Source: Chloroflexota bacterium (GTDB lineage Bacteria > Chloroflexota > Dehalococcoidia > SM23-28-2 > RBG-16-64-32). From it: a DNA stretch of 64,000 nucleotides. Position numbers and translations under genes: made by a program. Positions 17,620 through 26,517 of this stretch are shown here, piece after piece (position 1 is the first letter of the stretch; every line of letters starts with the position of its first letter). The DNA lies in contig JAJCYV010000004.1 in the NCBI GenBank assembly GCA_029262695.1, positions 169,910 to 233,909 on the forward strand, in the 5' to 3' direction. The notes under the pieces are model-generated. The model saw only the letters and a list, made by a program, of their open reading frames with translations. It was not told the DNA's origin and did no database searches.

Positions 17620-19335
17620 GTGCAGGGGGTGTTGATGCGGGTGCAGCGATACGCGGAGGTCTGGACCATAGGGCTGGTGGACGTCCGAGAGGCAGTGCGG
17701 AGTCAACTCGGCACACTCTTCCTGGTGGCCGCGCTGGTGTCCGGCTATCTCCTGATCTTGAGCATACGGTCCACGCGGATCGACGGCGTCGAAACGGGCA
17801 TCCTTTCGCTTGTCTATCTCTTGCCGACCCTTTACTGGGTCGGGCTCGCCTTTCTCTTCGCGAGCACCGTCATCTGGTACTTCGGTGGTGTGACGAGGCC
17901 GTACCACTTCCTCCTCGTGGCGCTCTGGACGGGCTACCTGTTCGTGGGCCCGGAGCTGATGGAGGCGAACCCCCGCGGCGTCTCATCCTACGCACAGTTC
18001 TGGGGCGTCGAGCATATCCTGGCGGGCAGGGAGAAGGACTTCTTCTACTTCCCCTGGCTCGGCTTTCACGCCGCTTTTGCCGAGTTGGCTACGATCACGG
18101 ATCTGGGTCACCTGGCGATGATGAGAATCGGCCTGCTCGTGATGTACGCAGGCCTGGCCGCGGGGCTCGTAACGCTGTTTGGGCGTGTGCTACCGGACAG
18201 CAGATCGGTCCTCTTCGCCACCCTCGTCGCGCTATGCATGGCCGCCGTGCTTGGGGTCGGCTTAACGCCGCACCAGATGTCATTTTCTCTCATGCTGTTC
18301 GCCTTCGCGTTCCTCTTCACGTTGGATGCCAAACCCGTGGTGAACCGCATCGCGCTCTTCACCGTCTTCGGCGCGATCCTCGTTACGCATGGCCTTACCA
18401 CCATCGTCGCGGTCTACGTGGCTGCCGCCTCGGCGCTCGTGCTCTGGAAGCGTGCGCACAACCGTACGTGGAGCCCGGCTATGCTCTCACTCTCACTCAT
18501 TTTCGCCGCCTCCTTTGCGGCCTGGCTCATGTATTCCAGCGACTTCTGGTTTCCCACCGCCATCACTTCCTTTCGGGACACCGTACTGCGCGAACCGCTG
18601 GCCTTTGTTTCTCCGTTCTCGCACGTCTCGCCCGGCCGGGAGGGCGTTGGCCGGGCCGATGTCTCTCTGCTGAACTTCGGCTTCCTGGCGGTGCTTCTGG
18701 TTTGGCTAGTCAGCTTTGCTGCTACGAGGCGATTCTGGAGGGGCCTCTCGCGTGAGCGCCTGTTCCCCCTCCTCGTAGTGGCGGGGATGCCCCTTCTCGT
18801 CATGGGCTCCGGCAACTTCTCGTTCGAGGCGTTCCTGCGCGTCTTTCTATACGCGATACCGTTCCTGGCCTGGTTCCTGGCCCGCGAGTCCAGGGCAAGA
18901 GGGACCGCCATCGCATTCCTGTTTGTGATGGCGGGGCTGGGATTCGCCATACTCTACGCTCGCGAATTCGAAGAACTGCCGACGTCCCAGGAGTTCGCGG
19001 GAGCGGGCTTCATCGTAGGAACCGCGGCCCCCGGGGATGCAGTTATCCAGGGCGAGTGTCTGCCCCTGGGGGCGATCATGCACACCCTGGACGCCCCGTA
19101 CACAGCCTGCCTTGGCCGCGAACCTGACCAACCCGTGCCGGGAGCCTACGGACTCGAAGACCAGTTCGCCTTTGTCGTGCTGTCCGAGTTCGGTGAGAGG
19201 TCTGCCGACTTCGCCTACGGTGAACTCCCTTTCGAGTATCTGGATGACGCTGTCCAGGTTCCGGCCTTCAGCAGGATCTACTCCAACGGCGACTATGACA
19301 TCTACGCCAACGCCCTATTTACCGGACATAAATGA
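17620..19335 (+). CDS. Polytopic membrane protein, possible glycan polymerase or GT-C-like
   Basis: A 571-residue protein with roughly eleven to thirteen hydrophobic helices spread over residues 25-445 and a C-terminal soluble region of about 125 residues ending in short beta strands. No GT-C metal motif or O-antigen-ligase motif is obvious, and I do not recognise the family. The start is GTG at 17620, with an ATG alternative at 17635. Position between two glycosyltransferase genes and overall topology suggest a Wzy-like polymerase or a membrane glycosyltransferase. That is inference from context only. Confidence 0.75.
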   Translation: MQGVLMRVQRYAEVWTIGLVDVREAVRSQLGTLFLVAALVSGYLLILSIRSTRIDGVETGILSLVYLLPTLYWVGLAFLFASTVIWYFGGVTRPYHFLLVALWTGYLFVGPELMEANPRGVSSYAQFWGVEHILAGREKDFFYFPWLGFHAAFAELATITDLGHLAMMRIGLLVMYAGLAAGLVTLFGRVLPDSRSVLFATLVALCMAAVLGVGLTPHQMSFSLMLFAFAFLFTLDAKPVVNRIALFTVFGAILVTHGLTTIVAVYVAAASALVLWKRAHNRTWSPAMLSLSLIFAASFAAWLMYSSDFWFPTAITSFRDTVLREPLAFVSPFSHVSPGREGVGRADVSLLNFGFLAVLLVWLVSFAATRRFWRGLSRERLFPLLVVAGMPLLVMGSGNFSFEAFLRVFLYAIPFLAWFLARESRARGTAIAFLFVMAGLGFAILYAREFEELPTSQEFAGAGFIVGTAAPGDAVIQGECLPLGAIMHTLDAPYTACLGREPDQPVPGAYGLEDQFAFVVLSEFGERSADFAYGELPFEYLDDAVQVPAFSRIYSNGDYDIYANALFTGHK

Positions 19336-19352
19336 AGGCAGAAGGATAAGCG

Positions 19353-20078
19353 GTGCTTTCAATGGTCGCCCGTGCGCTGCGTTCGCTGCTCCCACTCCCG
19401 TCCTGGTGGACCGTCTCCAGGCATATGGAGAAGAGGGTCAGCAGCCTGCTGGACGTGGGCTGCGGGCAGGGTGGCCCTATCGATTACGTCCGGTCGCGGC
19501 GGCGGCTGTTTGCCGTGGGCGTGGACACCTTCCTGCCCTACCTGCGGGGCCACCTCGACCGCGGGACGTACGAGGGGTTGGTGCGTTGCGACGTCAGACA
19601 CCTACCTTTCGGCGCGGCGACCTTCGACGTCGTCTTCTGCGGCGAAGTGTTGGAGCACCTGGAGGAGGCGGAAGGGCGCGAGTTCCTTGCCTCGATGGAG
19701 TGCGTGGCCCGCCGTCAGGTGATACTGACCACCCCCGTAGGGCGCTGTGATCAGCACGCCTACGACGGGAACGAGTATCAGGCCCACCGCAGCGCATGGA
19801 CGCCCTCAGCGTTGCGTGGGCTCGGCTACCGCGTCCGTGGCTCCGGGCTGCGAGGCTTCAGCGGACTCATCGCTCGAGAGAACTCTCCGTTGCCGGAATT
19901 GCTGAGGTTGCTCGCGAACGCGGTGTGGATGGTCGCCACGCCGTTCTCGTACTTCCTGCCTGAGATAGGAGGAGGCATGGTCTGTGTCAAACAAGTTCAG
20001 CCGCTGACGGCAGCGGAGGGTAAGGGCCTGCCTCGACTCAAGCACAGGGCGGGTGCTGGCGGATCTGGGCGGCGATGA
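19353..20078 (+). CDS. SAM-dependent methyltransferase (class I)
   Basis: A 241-residue class I methyltransferase with a GTG start. The SAM-binding motif I is SLLDVGCGQGGPIDYV (about residues 32-46), followed by an acidic strand end (GVDTFLPYL), a motif II region RCDVRHLPFGAATFDVVFCGEVLEHLE, and a hydrophobic C-terminal helix (about 185-200) that may associate with the membrane. It probably methylates a sugar of the surface glycan. It overlaps the next gene by 4 bp. Confidence 0.85.
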   Translation: MLSMVARALRSLLPLPSWWTVSRHMEKRVSSLLDVGCGQGGPIDYVRSRRRLFAVGVDTFLPYLRGHLDRGTYEGLVRCDVRHLPFGAATFDVVFCGEVLEHLEEAEGREFLASMECVARRQVILTTPVGRCDQHAYDGNEYQAHRSAWTPSALRGLGYRVRGSGLRGFSGLIARENSPLPELLRLLANAVWMVATPFSYFLPEIGGGMVCVKQVQPLTAAEGKGLPRLKHRAGAGGSGRR

Positions 20079-21229
20079 ATCTGCGCCGCGCCCGCGTCAT
20101 GATTGTGGGTGGGAACAACACGGCCGGCCCGCTGCCCGATCTCACGCGGTTCCTTTCGGCCGGCCGGGCCAAAGTGGTGAGCTTCATCGGTCATCCATTT
20201 GAGGATGACCTCGAAAGGCGGTCCCAGCTCGTCGACTATCGCGGGGGAAGAAGCCGTCCAAGGTGGACACTGGGGCGCGAACCGCACTGGTGGGCGTTCT
20301 CCTACCTGTTGGACCTGGCGCTGACGACCTTCTTTGTCCTGATCCTTCGACGCCGGCACGACCTCTACGTCTCGGGGAGTCCTCACTTCGGGCTGCTGGG
20401 GCTCATCCTCAGGCGGTTGGGAATCGTACGGAAGACGGTGTTCTGGACGCACGACTACCATCCCCGGCGATTCCGCAATCCCCTGCTGAACAGTCTCTAT
20501 CTGCGCCTGGATCGACTGGTGGCCGAGGAGTCTGACTGGTCGTGGGACGTCGTGCCCACAATCGGAGAGCACAGGCTGGAACGGGGCGTTCAGACGTGCC
20601 GAGAGCGGGTGCTCGTTGTTTGCGATCCGCTGGAGGAGAAGGAGCTGGCTAGCTTGCCGGCGAAGGAGGTGCCGGCTGGCTCGATACTACTCTCCGGCCT
20701 GGTGAAGGATGGGTACGGTTTCGACCTTCTCGTGGAGGCGATCCCCCTGGTCCGTGAGCGGAATCCGAGCGCACGTGTCACGGTGACGACGTACGGGCCC
20801 TTCCCGGAGAGGCTGCGCACTCTCATCAGTGAGCGGGGGCTGGATGACTGCTTTGACCTGATGGGGTTCATTCCCGACGATCGCGAGTATTCGCAAGTGG
20901 TGCAGCGGCAACGTGTTGGCCTTGCCCTCTACGAGCCTCGTACCAACAGCCACAAGAAGTACAGCGACTCACGAGTGAAGACGTATCTCGCTCGAGGTGT
21001 ACCGGTAGTCATGACTGGAGTGTCACCTATCGCCGCTGAGATCGAGAGCGCAGACGCTGGCGTAATCATCGAATACGACAAAGAGCAGCTTGTAGATGCT
21101 CTCCTGAAGCTTCTGTCAGACGACGACTTCTACGGACGATGCCGCGAGAACGCACTCACCCTGGCCGAACAGTACCGAGTCGACCGGGTAATCCCGGCCG
21201 CCTTCAAACGCATGGGCATCGAGCCCTAG
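20075..21229 (+). CDS. Glycosyltransferase, GT-B fold
   Basis: A 384-residue glycosyltransferase. The N-terminal domain contains MIVGGNNTAGPLPDL and a hydrophobic segment near 75-95. The C-terminal domain has ILLSGLVKDGYGFDLLVEAI, a QRQRVGLALYEP segment and YLARGVPVVMTGVSPIAAEI, typical of donor binding in GT4-like enzymes. It is the last gene of the plus-strand operon. Its stop codon and that of the convergent gene share the palindrome CTAG. Confidence 0.82.
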   Translation: MNLRRARVMIVGGNNTAGPLPDLTRFLSAGRAKVVSFIGHPFEDDLERRSQLVDYRGGRSRPRWTLGREPHWWAFSYLLDLALTTFFVLILRRRHDLYVSGSPHFGLLGLILRRLGIVRKTVFWTHDYHPRRFRNPLLNSLYLRLDRLVAEESDWSWDVVPTIGEHRLERGVQTCRERVLVVCDPLEEKELASLPAKEVPAGSILLSGLVKDGYGFDLLVEAIPLVRERNPSARVTVTTYGPFPERLRTLISERGLDDCFDLMGFIPDDREYSQVVQRQRVGLALYEPRTNSHKKYSDSRVKTYLARGVPVVMTGVSPIAAEIESADAGVIIEYDKEQLVDALLKLLSDDDFYGRCRENALTLAEQYRVDRVIPAAFKRMGIEP

Positions 21230-22278
21230 CGAGTGCCGGGAGGCTCCCGCCCGTCAGCCGATCTCGTGAACCTGGTCGTTGGCGCCGCCGTCTTCCCCGG
21301 CGGCGCACTCTCGTAGATGCGCTGGGCTAGCTCGATGGCCGCCAGACCGTCTTCACCGTTGGCCGACGGTTCCCGACCCTCACGTATCGCCGAAACGAAC
21401 TCCCGCCACTCTTCCTCCCATGACTGATCCTCGCGACGGAAATCGATGACCTCCTCACCAAACGGCGCGGCGAAGTCCCGCCGCCCGAGGGTGGCCCGCT
21501 CCGTGCCGTAGGCTCCTCCCAACCCTTCGACCGTGATGTAGCCGTCGCGGCCGAAGATCTCGAGCGAAAACAGGGGCCTCCACTGGGTCCAGCTGGCGTG
21601 GAGTGAGGCCACCTGCCCCCTGGCGGTGCGCAGAAGGGCAAAGGCGTTGTCTTCCAGAGGAGCCACGTCCCAGAAGCGGGTAGCCAGATAGCCGAACACT
21701 TCAACGAAGTCGCCAGCGAACCAGCGGAAGAGGTCCAGGGCGTGGATGCCCTGGTCCATGAGTTGGCCGCCGCCGCTCACCCCCGGCTGCGCCCGCCACT
21801 CCTGGTCGTAGCCTGGCCGGCCGCCTATGCCATACCGACAGCGCATCCAATCGATCTCCCCGATGTCGCCGCACTCATGCCACCGATGCGCCTGGCGAAT
21901 GGCGGGATGATAGCGCAGGTTGAAGCCACACTTGAGTCTCACACCAGCCTCGCGGGCTGCCTGCACCATCTGCCGGCCCTCTTCCGCCGTCCTGGCAAGC
22001 GGCTTCTCACACAGGACGTGCTTGCCTCTCTTCATGGCTGCAATCGCGATCTCGGCGTGCAGGTGGGGAGGTGTGCAGACGATCGCCGCTTCTACATCAT
22101 CACGGGCCACCACATCCTCCCACCGGGACGTGGCCGGGCAGCCTGCATCCGCCGCCAGCGCAGCGGCCGCATCCTGACTAACATCAGCTACTACTGCCAG
22201 CTCCGAGCCGTCCACTCCCTTGAGTGCCCGGGCGCGGCGCCTGCCCTGCAGCCCCGCCCCGACAATCGCGACCTTCAT
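21226..22278 (-). CDS. Gfo/Idh/MocA family NAD(P)-dependent oxidoreductase
   Basis: About 350 residues. The start at 22278 is chosen because it gives MKVAIVGAGLQGRRRARALK and overlaps the upstream gene by 4 bp; an ATG 81 bp further upstream would add an unlikely basic leader. The Rossmann loop GAGLQG, CTPPHLHAE and the hallmark EKPLA motif (about residue 95) are present, with the catalytic His region DQGIHALDLFRW. It is the last gene of the minus-strand glycan operon. The substrate is probably a sugar or sugar nucleotide, not definable further. Confidence 0.87.
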   Translation of the reverse strand: MKVAIVGAGLQGRRRARALKGVDGSELAVVADVSQDAAAALAADAGCPATSRWEDVVARDDVEAAIVCTPPHLHAEIAIAAMKRGKHVLCEKPLARTAEEGRQMVQAAREAGVRLKCGFNLRYHPAIRQAHRWHECGDIGEIDWMRCRYGIGGRPGYDQEWRAQPGVSGGGQLMDQGIHALDLFRWFAGDFVEVFGYLATRFWDVAPLEDNAFALLRTARGQVASLHASWTQWRPLFSLEIFGRDGYITVEGLGGAYGTERATLGRRDFAAPFGEEVIDFRREDQSWEEEWREFVSAIREGREPSANGEDGLAAIELAQRIYESAPPGKTAAPTTRFTRSADGREPPGTR

Positions 22279-23111
22279 CGCTCGCTCTCCGTCACTCGGC
22301 GCAGAGTGTACAGGTCTGACGACATGATCTGATCGATGCGGCCGTTCATGCTCTCCCAATCGTCCCAGACGGCGCTGACCAGCCGTCCTGTCAGGCTGCC
22401 GGCTTCCTCAGAGGCGAGGAAGACCGCGAGGGCAGCAGGCCGCTCAGGCGGTACGCCGCCGCTGCTCTTCTGCCTGTGGGTTCGCTCCAGCATCTCTTCC
22501 CCGGCGGCGGCTCCTGCAGCAAAGACTTCCTCTGTGAGTTTGGTATTCACTCCGCCGGGCGCGATAGCGTTGACCTGGATGTTCCATCTCTTGACTTCCT
22601 CAGCCAGGTTTTCGGTGAGGCGAACGATGGCTGCTTTGGACGTGGCGTAGGCTGAGAAGTTTGGCAGCGGCGACGTGGCACCGCCTCCTGAGAGGTTGAC
22701 GATCTTGCCGCGCCGCCGGCGGATCATGTACGGAAGAACCGCACGCGTACAGAAGAATGCACCGAATAGGTTGATGCCGATGGTGCGTACCCACTCCTCC
22801 GGGTCGTTGTCTGCAAGAGGGCCTATCGGCCCGTAGATGCCGGCGTTGTTAACCAGGATATCGATCTTCCCGAACTCCTCGAGCGCCCGCGCGGCCATCA
22901 TCTGTACTTCGTCTCGATCGGATACGTCGACCTTCAACGCCAGCGCCTGACGTCCTAAAGCCCGCGCCTCCTCTGCCGTTTCCGTTACTTCGGACAGCGT
23001 GCGAGATGTGACGACTACATCCGCTCCCTCGTGTGCGAAGGCGAGCGCGGTCGCCCTGCCGATGCCCCGGCCGGCGCCCGTAATGATGGCGGTCTTGCCT
23101 GCCAGCTTCAT
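22275..23111 (-). CDS. Short-chain dehydrogenase/reductase
   Basis: A 278-residue classical SDR with TGAGRGIG (residues about 11-18), NNAGIYG, the catalytic Ser in NLSGGGAT and YATSK (about 152-156), and PGGVNT after the active site. It sits with 4-bp overlaps between the nucleotide-sugar dehydrogenase homologue and the Gfo/Idh/MocA gene, so a role in modifying a sugar is more likely than fatty-acid synthesis, despite similarity to FabG. The C-terminal extension after residue 235 is longer than usual. Confidence 0.87.
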   Translation of the reverse strand: MKLAGKTAIITGAGRGIGRATALAFAHEGADVVVTSRTLSEVTETAEEARALGRQALALKVDVSDRDEVQMMAARALEEFGKIDILVNNAGIYGPIGPLADNDPEEWVRTIGINLFGAFFCTRAVLPYMIRRRRGKIVNLSGGGATSPLPNFSAYATSKAAIVRLTENLAEEVKRWNIQVNAIAPGGVNTKLTEEVFAAGAAAGEEMLERTHRQKSSGGVPPERPAALAVFLASEEAGSLTGRLVSAVWDDWESMNGRIDQIMSSDLYTLRRVTESER

Positions 23112-24451
23112 GACTTGTCTCCCATTGATCCAACGGACACCGTGCTCCCTCGTCCCACACCGAAGTACTGGAAGCCCATCTCAGTCATCTCCTTCGCGTC
23201 GAGCATGTTCTGGGCGTCGACGAGCACCGGGATCCTCATGCTCTTCTTGATCGCGGCGAAGTCGAGGTCCCGGAACTCTGGCCATTCGGTAACGATCGCC
23301 AGAGCATCGCTTGCCTCGGCGACGGCGCCGGCGTCAGGGCAGAACTCGAAGTTCGCGATATCAGGCAACTCCTCGCGATTGGCGCGCGGGTCGTATGCTT
23401 TGACTGCCGCCCCCAGAGCGGTCAGCTCGCCAATGATCTCCACGGCGACCGACCGCCGGAGTGTGCTGGTACCGGGCTTGTAGGTGAGCCCCAGGACGCC
23501 CACCGTGATGCCCTCCAGCGATCCGCATGCCTCCGTCAGCTTTCGAGCGACTACACGGCTCTGCTGCTCGTTCACCATCAACACCCCATTGATAAGGGGC
23601 GTTCCGTTCCCATCTTCCTCGCCCAGCCTCCGCAGAGTCTTGAGGTCCCTGGCCAGCGTGCCGCCGGCGAAACCCAGACCCGGCCGCAGCGGCGCCCGCG
23701 GCCCCACCCGTCCGTCAAGGCGTAGCGCCCTGGCCACGTCGAGCGCATCCGCCCCGGCTGCGTCACAGAGGTTCGCCATCTCGTTCGCGAAGCTTATGCA
23801 TGTCGCCAGAAAGGCGTTCAGGGCGTGCTTGGTCATCTCTGCTGTACGGATGCCCACCACAACCCTGGGAGCATCGACACCCGTGAGGAGTGCGTCCACG
23901 GCGACAGCGGAAGCGGGGTCGTCAGAGCCGATCACGATCATGTCCGGCTTCTTGAACCGCTCAATCGCCTGGCCCAGCCGCAGATTCTCCGGGACACAGG
24001 CGATGCCGAACTCCAGCGAAGGTCTGGCGCGGCGGATCGTCGCCTGGATCAGCTCGGAGGTGCCAACAGGGACCTGGCTGCTGATGATGACTACGGATCC
24101 GTCTTCCAGGTGCTCTGCCATGAGCGAAGCGGCCCCCATCACCTGCGACAGGTCCGACTCATCGCTTTCGTCTACCGTCGTATCGTAGGCGACGATGACA
24201 TACCTGGCTCCGGACAGGGCCTCCTGGGGGTCGGCCGTGAACGAGAGCCTCCCCTCCGCGATCCCCTTTTCGACCAGTGCGTCCAGGCCCGGCTCGAACA
24301 GGGGAAGGCGACCGCTGCGCAACCCACCGATGAGCTCCTGGGCGGTGTCGAAGCCGACAATCGTTCGGCCCAGATCGGCGAGACAGGCCGATGTGACCAG
24401 GCCGAGATGCCACAGGCCGATCACGCAGATTCTTTCGCTACTCGCAACCAC
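23108..24451 (-). CDS. UDP-glucose/GDP-mannose dehydrogenase family protein lacking the catalytic cysteine
   Basis: A 447-residue homologue of nucleotide-sugar 6-dehydrogenases. The dinucleotide loop reads GLWHLGLVTSACLADLG, the family's Lys and Asn are present in EMTKHALNAFLAT, and the C-terminal domain has GLTYKPGTSTLRRSVAVEI and AYDPRA. At the catalytic position, where the consensus is GxCFPKD, the sequence is GLGFAGGTLARD with Thr265 in place of the cysteine. A standard two-step oxidation through a thiohemiacetal is therefore doubtful. It may catalyse a different reaction or bind the substrate only. It is next to an epimerase and an SDR in the operon. Confidence 0.87.
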   Translation of the reverse strand: MVASSERICVIGLWHLGLVTSACLADLGRTIVGFDTAQELIGGLRSGRLPLFEPGLDALVEKGIAEGRLSFTADPQEALSGARYVIVAYDTTVDESDESDLSQVMGAASLMAEHLEDGSVVIISSQVPVGTSELIQATIRRARPSLEFGIACVPENLRLGQAIERFKKPDMIVIGSDDPASAVAVDALLTGVDAPRVVVGIRTAEMTKHALNAFLATCISFANEMANLCDAAGADALDVARALRLDGRVGPRAPLRPGLGFAGGTLARDLKTLRRLGEEDGNGTPLINGVLMVNEQQSRVVARKLTEACGSLEGITVGVLGLTYKPGTSTLRRSVAVEIIGELTALGAAVKAYDPRANREELPDIANFEFCPDAGAVAEASDALAIVTEWPEFRDLDFAAIKKSMRIPVLVDAQNMLDAKEMTEMGFQYFGVGRGSTVSVGSMGDKS

Positions 24452-24477
24452 TGTTCAGACCATCATCTTCAACTGGA

Positions 24478-25449
24478 TCAGCCGACTGGATTCGCTATCC
24501 CGAGAAGGCGTCTTGCCGCCGTGCGTACGGCCTCGTTCGATGTGTGCTTCGCCTCCCAGCCGAGCTTCTTCATCTTGCTCACATCCAGGCGCGTCAGCGG
24601 CACGTCCCCGACCCACCCGCTCCGTCCACCCGTGTACCTGAAACGCACATCGCTGAGGCCCATCTCCTCCGCAACTATCTCTGCGACGCGGGTTACCCTT
24701 GTGCCGGAAGGGCAACCCAGGTTGAACACGTCACACCAGGCGTCAGAATTGTGGAAGGCGCTGAACATGCCGTCGATGCAGTCCTCGACCAGGAAGAACG
24801 ACTTCTCCTGTTGGCCGTCGCCGAGAATCTCCAGCTCTTGAGGGTTGCGCTCAAGCTTCTCGATGAAGTCGTGGATCACCCCATGCTCCATCCGGCCACC
24901 GACGACGTTAGCGAAACGAAACATCCAGGCCTGCAGGTTGAAGACGTGGCAGTAGGCGCTAATGAGAGTCTCGCACGCCAGCTTGGCGGCGCCGTAGAGT
25001 GAGATGGGCAGGAGAGGGCCGATGTCTTCCGGCGAGGGGATCTTTGGCGCCTCCCCGTAGCCGGCGGAAGTGGACGAAAAGAGGAGTCTCGAGATACCAG
25101 TAGCCCTCATCGCCTCCAGGACGTTATGAGTGGCGATGGTGCAGTTCTCCAGGTCGAGACGCACGTCCGTATTGCCGGCGGGGATGTCAGTGTTGGCACC
25201 CAGATGAATGACGAAGTCGTGCCCGGCCATCGCCTCCTGCAACTTCGGCACGTCCAGGAGGTCGGCCTCAATGAAAGTGAAGCCCGGCCGGCCGAGGCTG
25301 TGCTCGATTGACTCCCTGCGACCGGATGACAGGTTGTCGTACACGGTCACCGTCTTCTCAGCCGCAAGGAGCTGTTCGACCAGATGGCTTCCGATGAAGC
25401 CGGCCCCGCCTGTAAGGAAGCATCGCTCGAATCCTGAATTGCTCGACAT
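24478..25449 (-). CDS. NAD-dependent nucleotide-sugar epimerase/dehydratase
   Basis: About 323 residues. The ATG at 25449 follows a GGGAGGG ribosome-binding site and gives MSSNSGFERCFLTGGAGFIG; a longer frame upstream lacks this support. The extended-SDR Rossmann motif GGAGFIGSHLVEQLL, DNLSSGRRES, the HLGANTD motif, a serine-rich SSTSAGYGE and YGAAKLACE with the catalytic Tyr/Lys are visible. It resembles UDP-glucose 4-epimerase-like enzymes in bacterial glycan loci. The exact substrate is unknown. Confidence 0.87.
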   Translation of the reverse strand: MSSNSGFERCFLTGGAGFIGSHLVEQLLAAEKTVTVYDNLSSGRRESIEHSLGRPGFTFIEADLLDVPKLQEAMAGHDFVIHLGANTDIPAGNTDVRLDLENCTIATHNVLEAMRATGISRLLFSSTSAGYGEAPKIPSPEDIGPLLPISLYGAAKLACETLISAYCHVFNLQAWMFRFANVVGGRMEHGVIHDFIEKLERNPQELEILGDGQQEKSFFLVEDCIDGMFSAFHNSDAWCDVFNLGCPSGTRVTRVAEIVAEEMGLSDVRFRYTGGRSGWVGDVPLTRLDVSKMKKLGWEAKHTSNEAVRTAARRLLGIANPVG

Positions 25450-25524
25450 GGTGTTGTATCCCTCCCTTATTCCTTCGATTCTGGTGACCCCTGTTGACGA
25501 GGCTCCCATGGCGGTCGACATAGG

Positions 25525-26517
25525 CTAGCTGAAGTACCTTCGCGTGAAGCCCATTACCCTGGGAGCGGACGCGGCAGCATATCCCAGCGCCACGTGGATC
25601 AGAACGATCGTTGTGATTGACAGCTTCTTCCACGCAATGGCGGGGGAGCGAAAGATCTCCACCAGCGTTCGAGGCAGGAGCCCGAGCAAGATGCGTCGCA
25701 AGAGGTCGTACTCGCGCGCCAGTGATTGTGTATCGTTATCCTCGGGATATGTTCTGCGGTAGAGCGACTTGCTGTACCCCTGCCAATAGGCTTGACCGCG
25801 AACAAAGTCGAACCCCAGCCGATAAGGGTAGACCTTGTGCCAGACCCGCACGTCCGGGGCATAGACTATGGCCTTCCCGGCCCTCAATCTAAGGTTGATA
25901 GAGAACTCAGCGTCGTCGAAGGGGCCTGCCTTTAGCGCCGCCTGACCCCCCTTCGTGTGCCCGAAGTTCTCCGAGAACGAGCAGTAGTCGAAGGCTTCTC
26001 GCCGGAACGACATGTTCATCCCCCAGGCGCTTCTGACCTCTCTCATGCCGGTCCAGCCGGTGAAGCCCGTGCAGCTGATGATCCAGTACAACTCCTCCGG
26101 GAGCCAACTCTGAGATTCGTCAGTCCATCGCGGGAATCCAGGGCCCGTCACGCCGATCGTCGAGTCTCCACCGGCGTAGGCCTCTACCATCTCCTCAGCC
26201 CAGTCCGGGAAGAGCACGACATCGTCATCGACAAAGGCAATGATGTCGCCGCTGGTCGCCCTCATGCCCAGGTTCCTCGAGGCCGATAGCCCACGGGGCC
26301 CGTCATTGAATATCACCCTCGTATTGGCCATCGACCGCTGTCTGGCGTAGGCGTCGACAAGTTCTCTGAGTTCCTCTGAGCGCTCAGCGACGAATACCAC
26401 CTCCAACTCTGGATAGCGCTGCACCTCAATGCTGTCCAGGAGTTCGTAGATGTCCTCCAGTCGCTCGGTTGTGTACGAGGTGACGACGAGCGACAAGAGA
26501 GGCTTCACGCTAACCAC
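25525..26517 (-). CDS. Glycosyltransferase family 2 with C-terminal membrane helix
   Basis: A 330-residue GT2 enzyme. The N-terminal GT-A domain has LSLVVTSYTTERLEDIYELL, NDGPRGLSASRNLGM and the metal-binding DxD-type motif in AFVDDDVVLFPDW (about residues 95-98). FDDAEFSINLRLRAG carries the acceptor-site acidic residues. A hydrophobic segment near residues 300-317 may anchor it at the membrane. It overlaps the flippase-GT gene upstream by 8 bp. Confidence 0.88.
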   Translation of the reverse strand: MVSVKPLLSLVVTSYTTERLEDIYELLDSIEVQRYPELEVVFVAERSEELRELVDAYARQRSMANTRVIFNDGPRGLSASRNLGMRATSGDIIAFVDDDVVLFPDWAEEMVEAYAGGDSTIGVTGPGFPRWTDESQSWLPEELYWIISCTGFTGWTGMREVRSAWGMNMSFRREAFDYCSFSENFGHTKGGQAALKAGPFDDAEFSINLRLRAGKAIVYAPDVRVWHKVYPYRLGFDFVRGQAYWQGYSKSLYRRTYPEDNDTQSLAREYDLLRRILLGLLPRTLVEIFRSPAIAWKKLSITTIVLIHVALGYAAASAPRVMGFTRRYFS

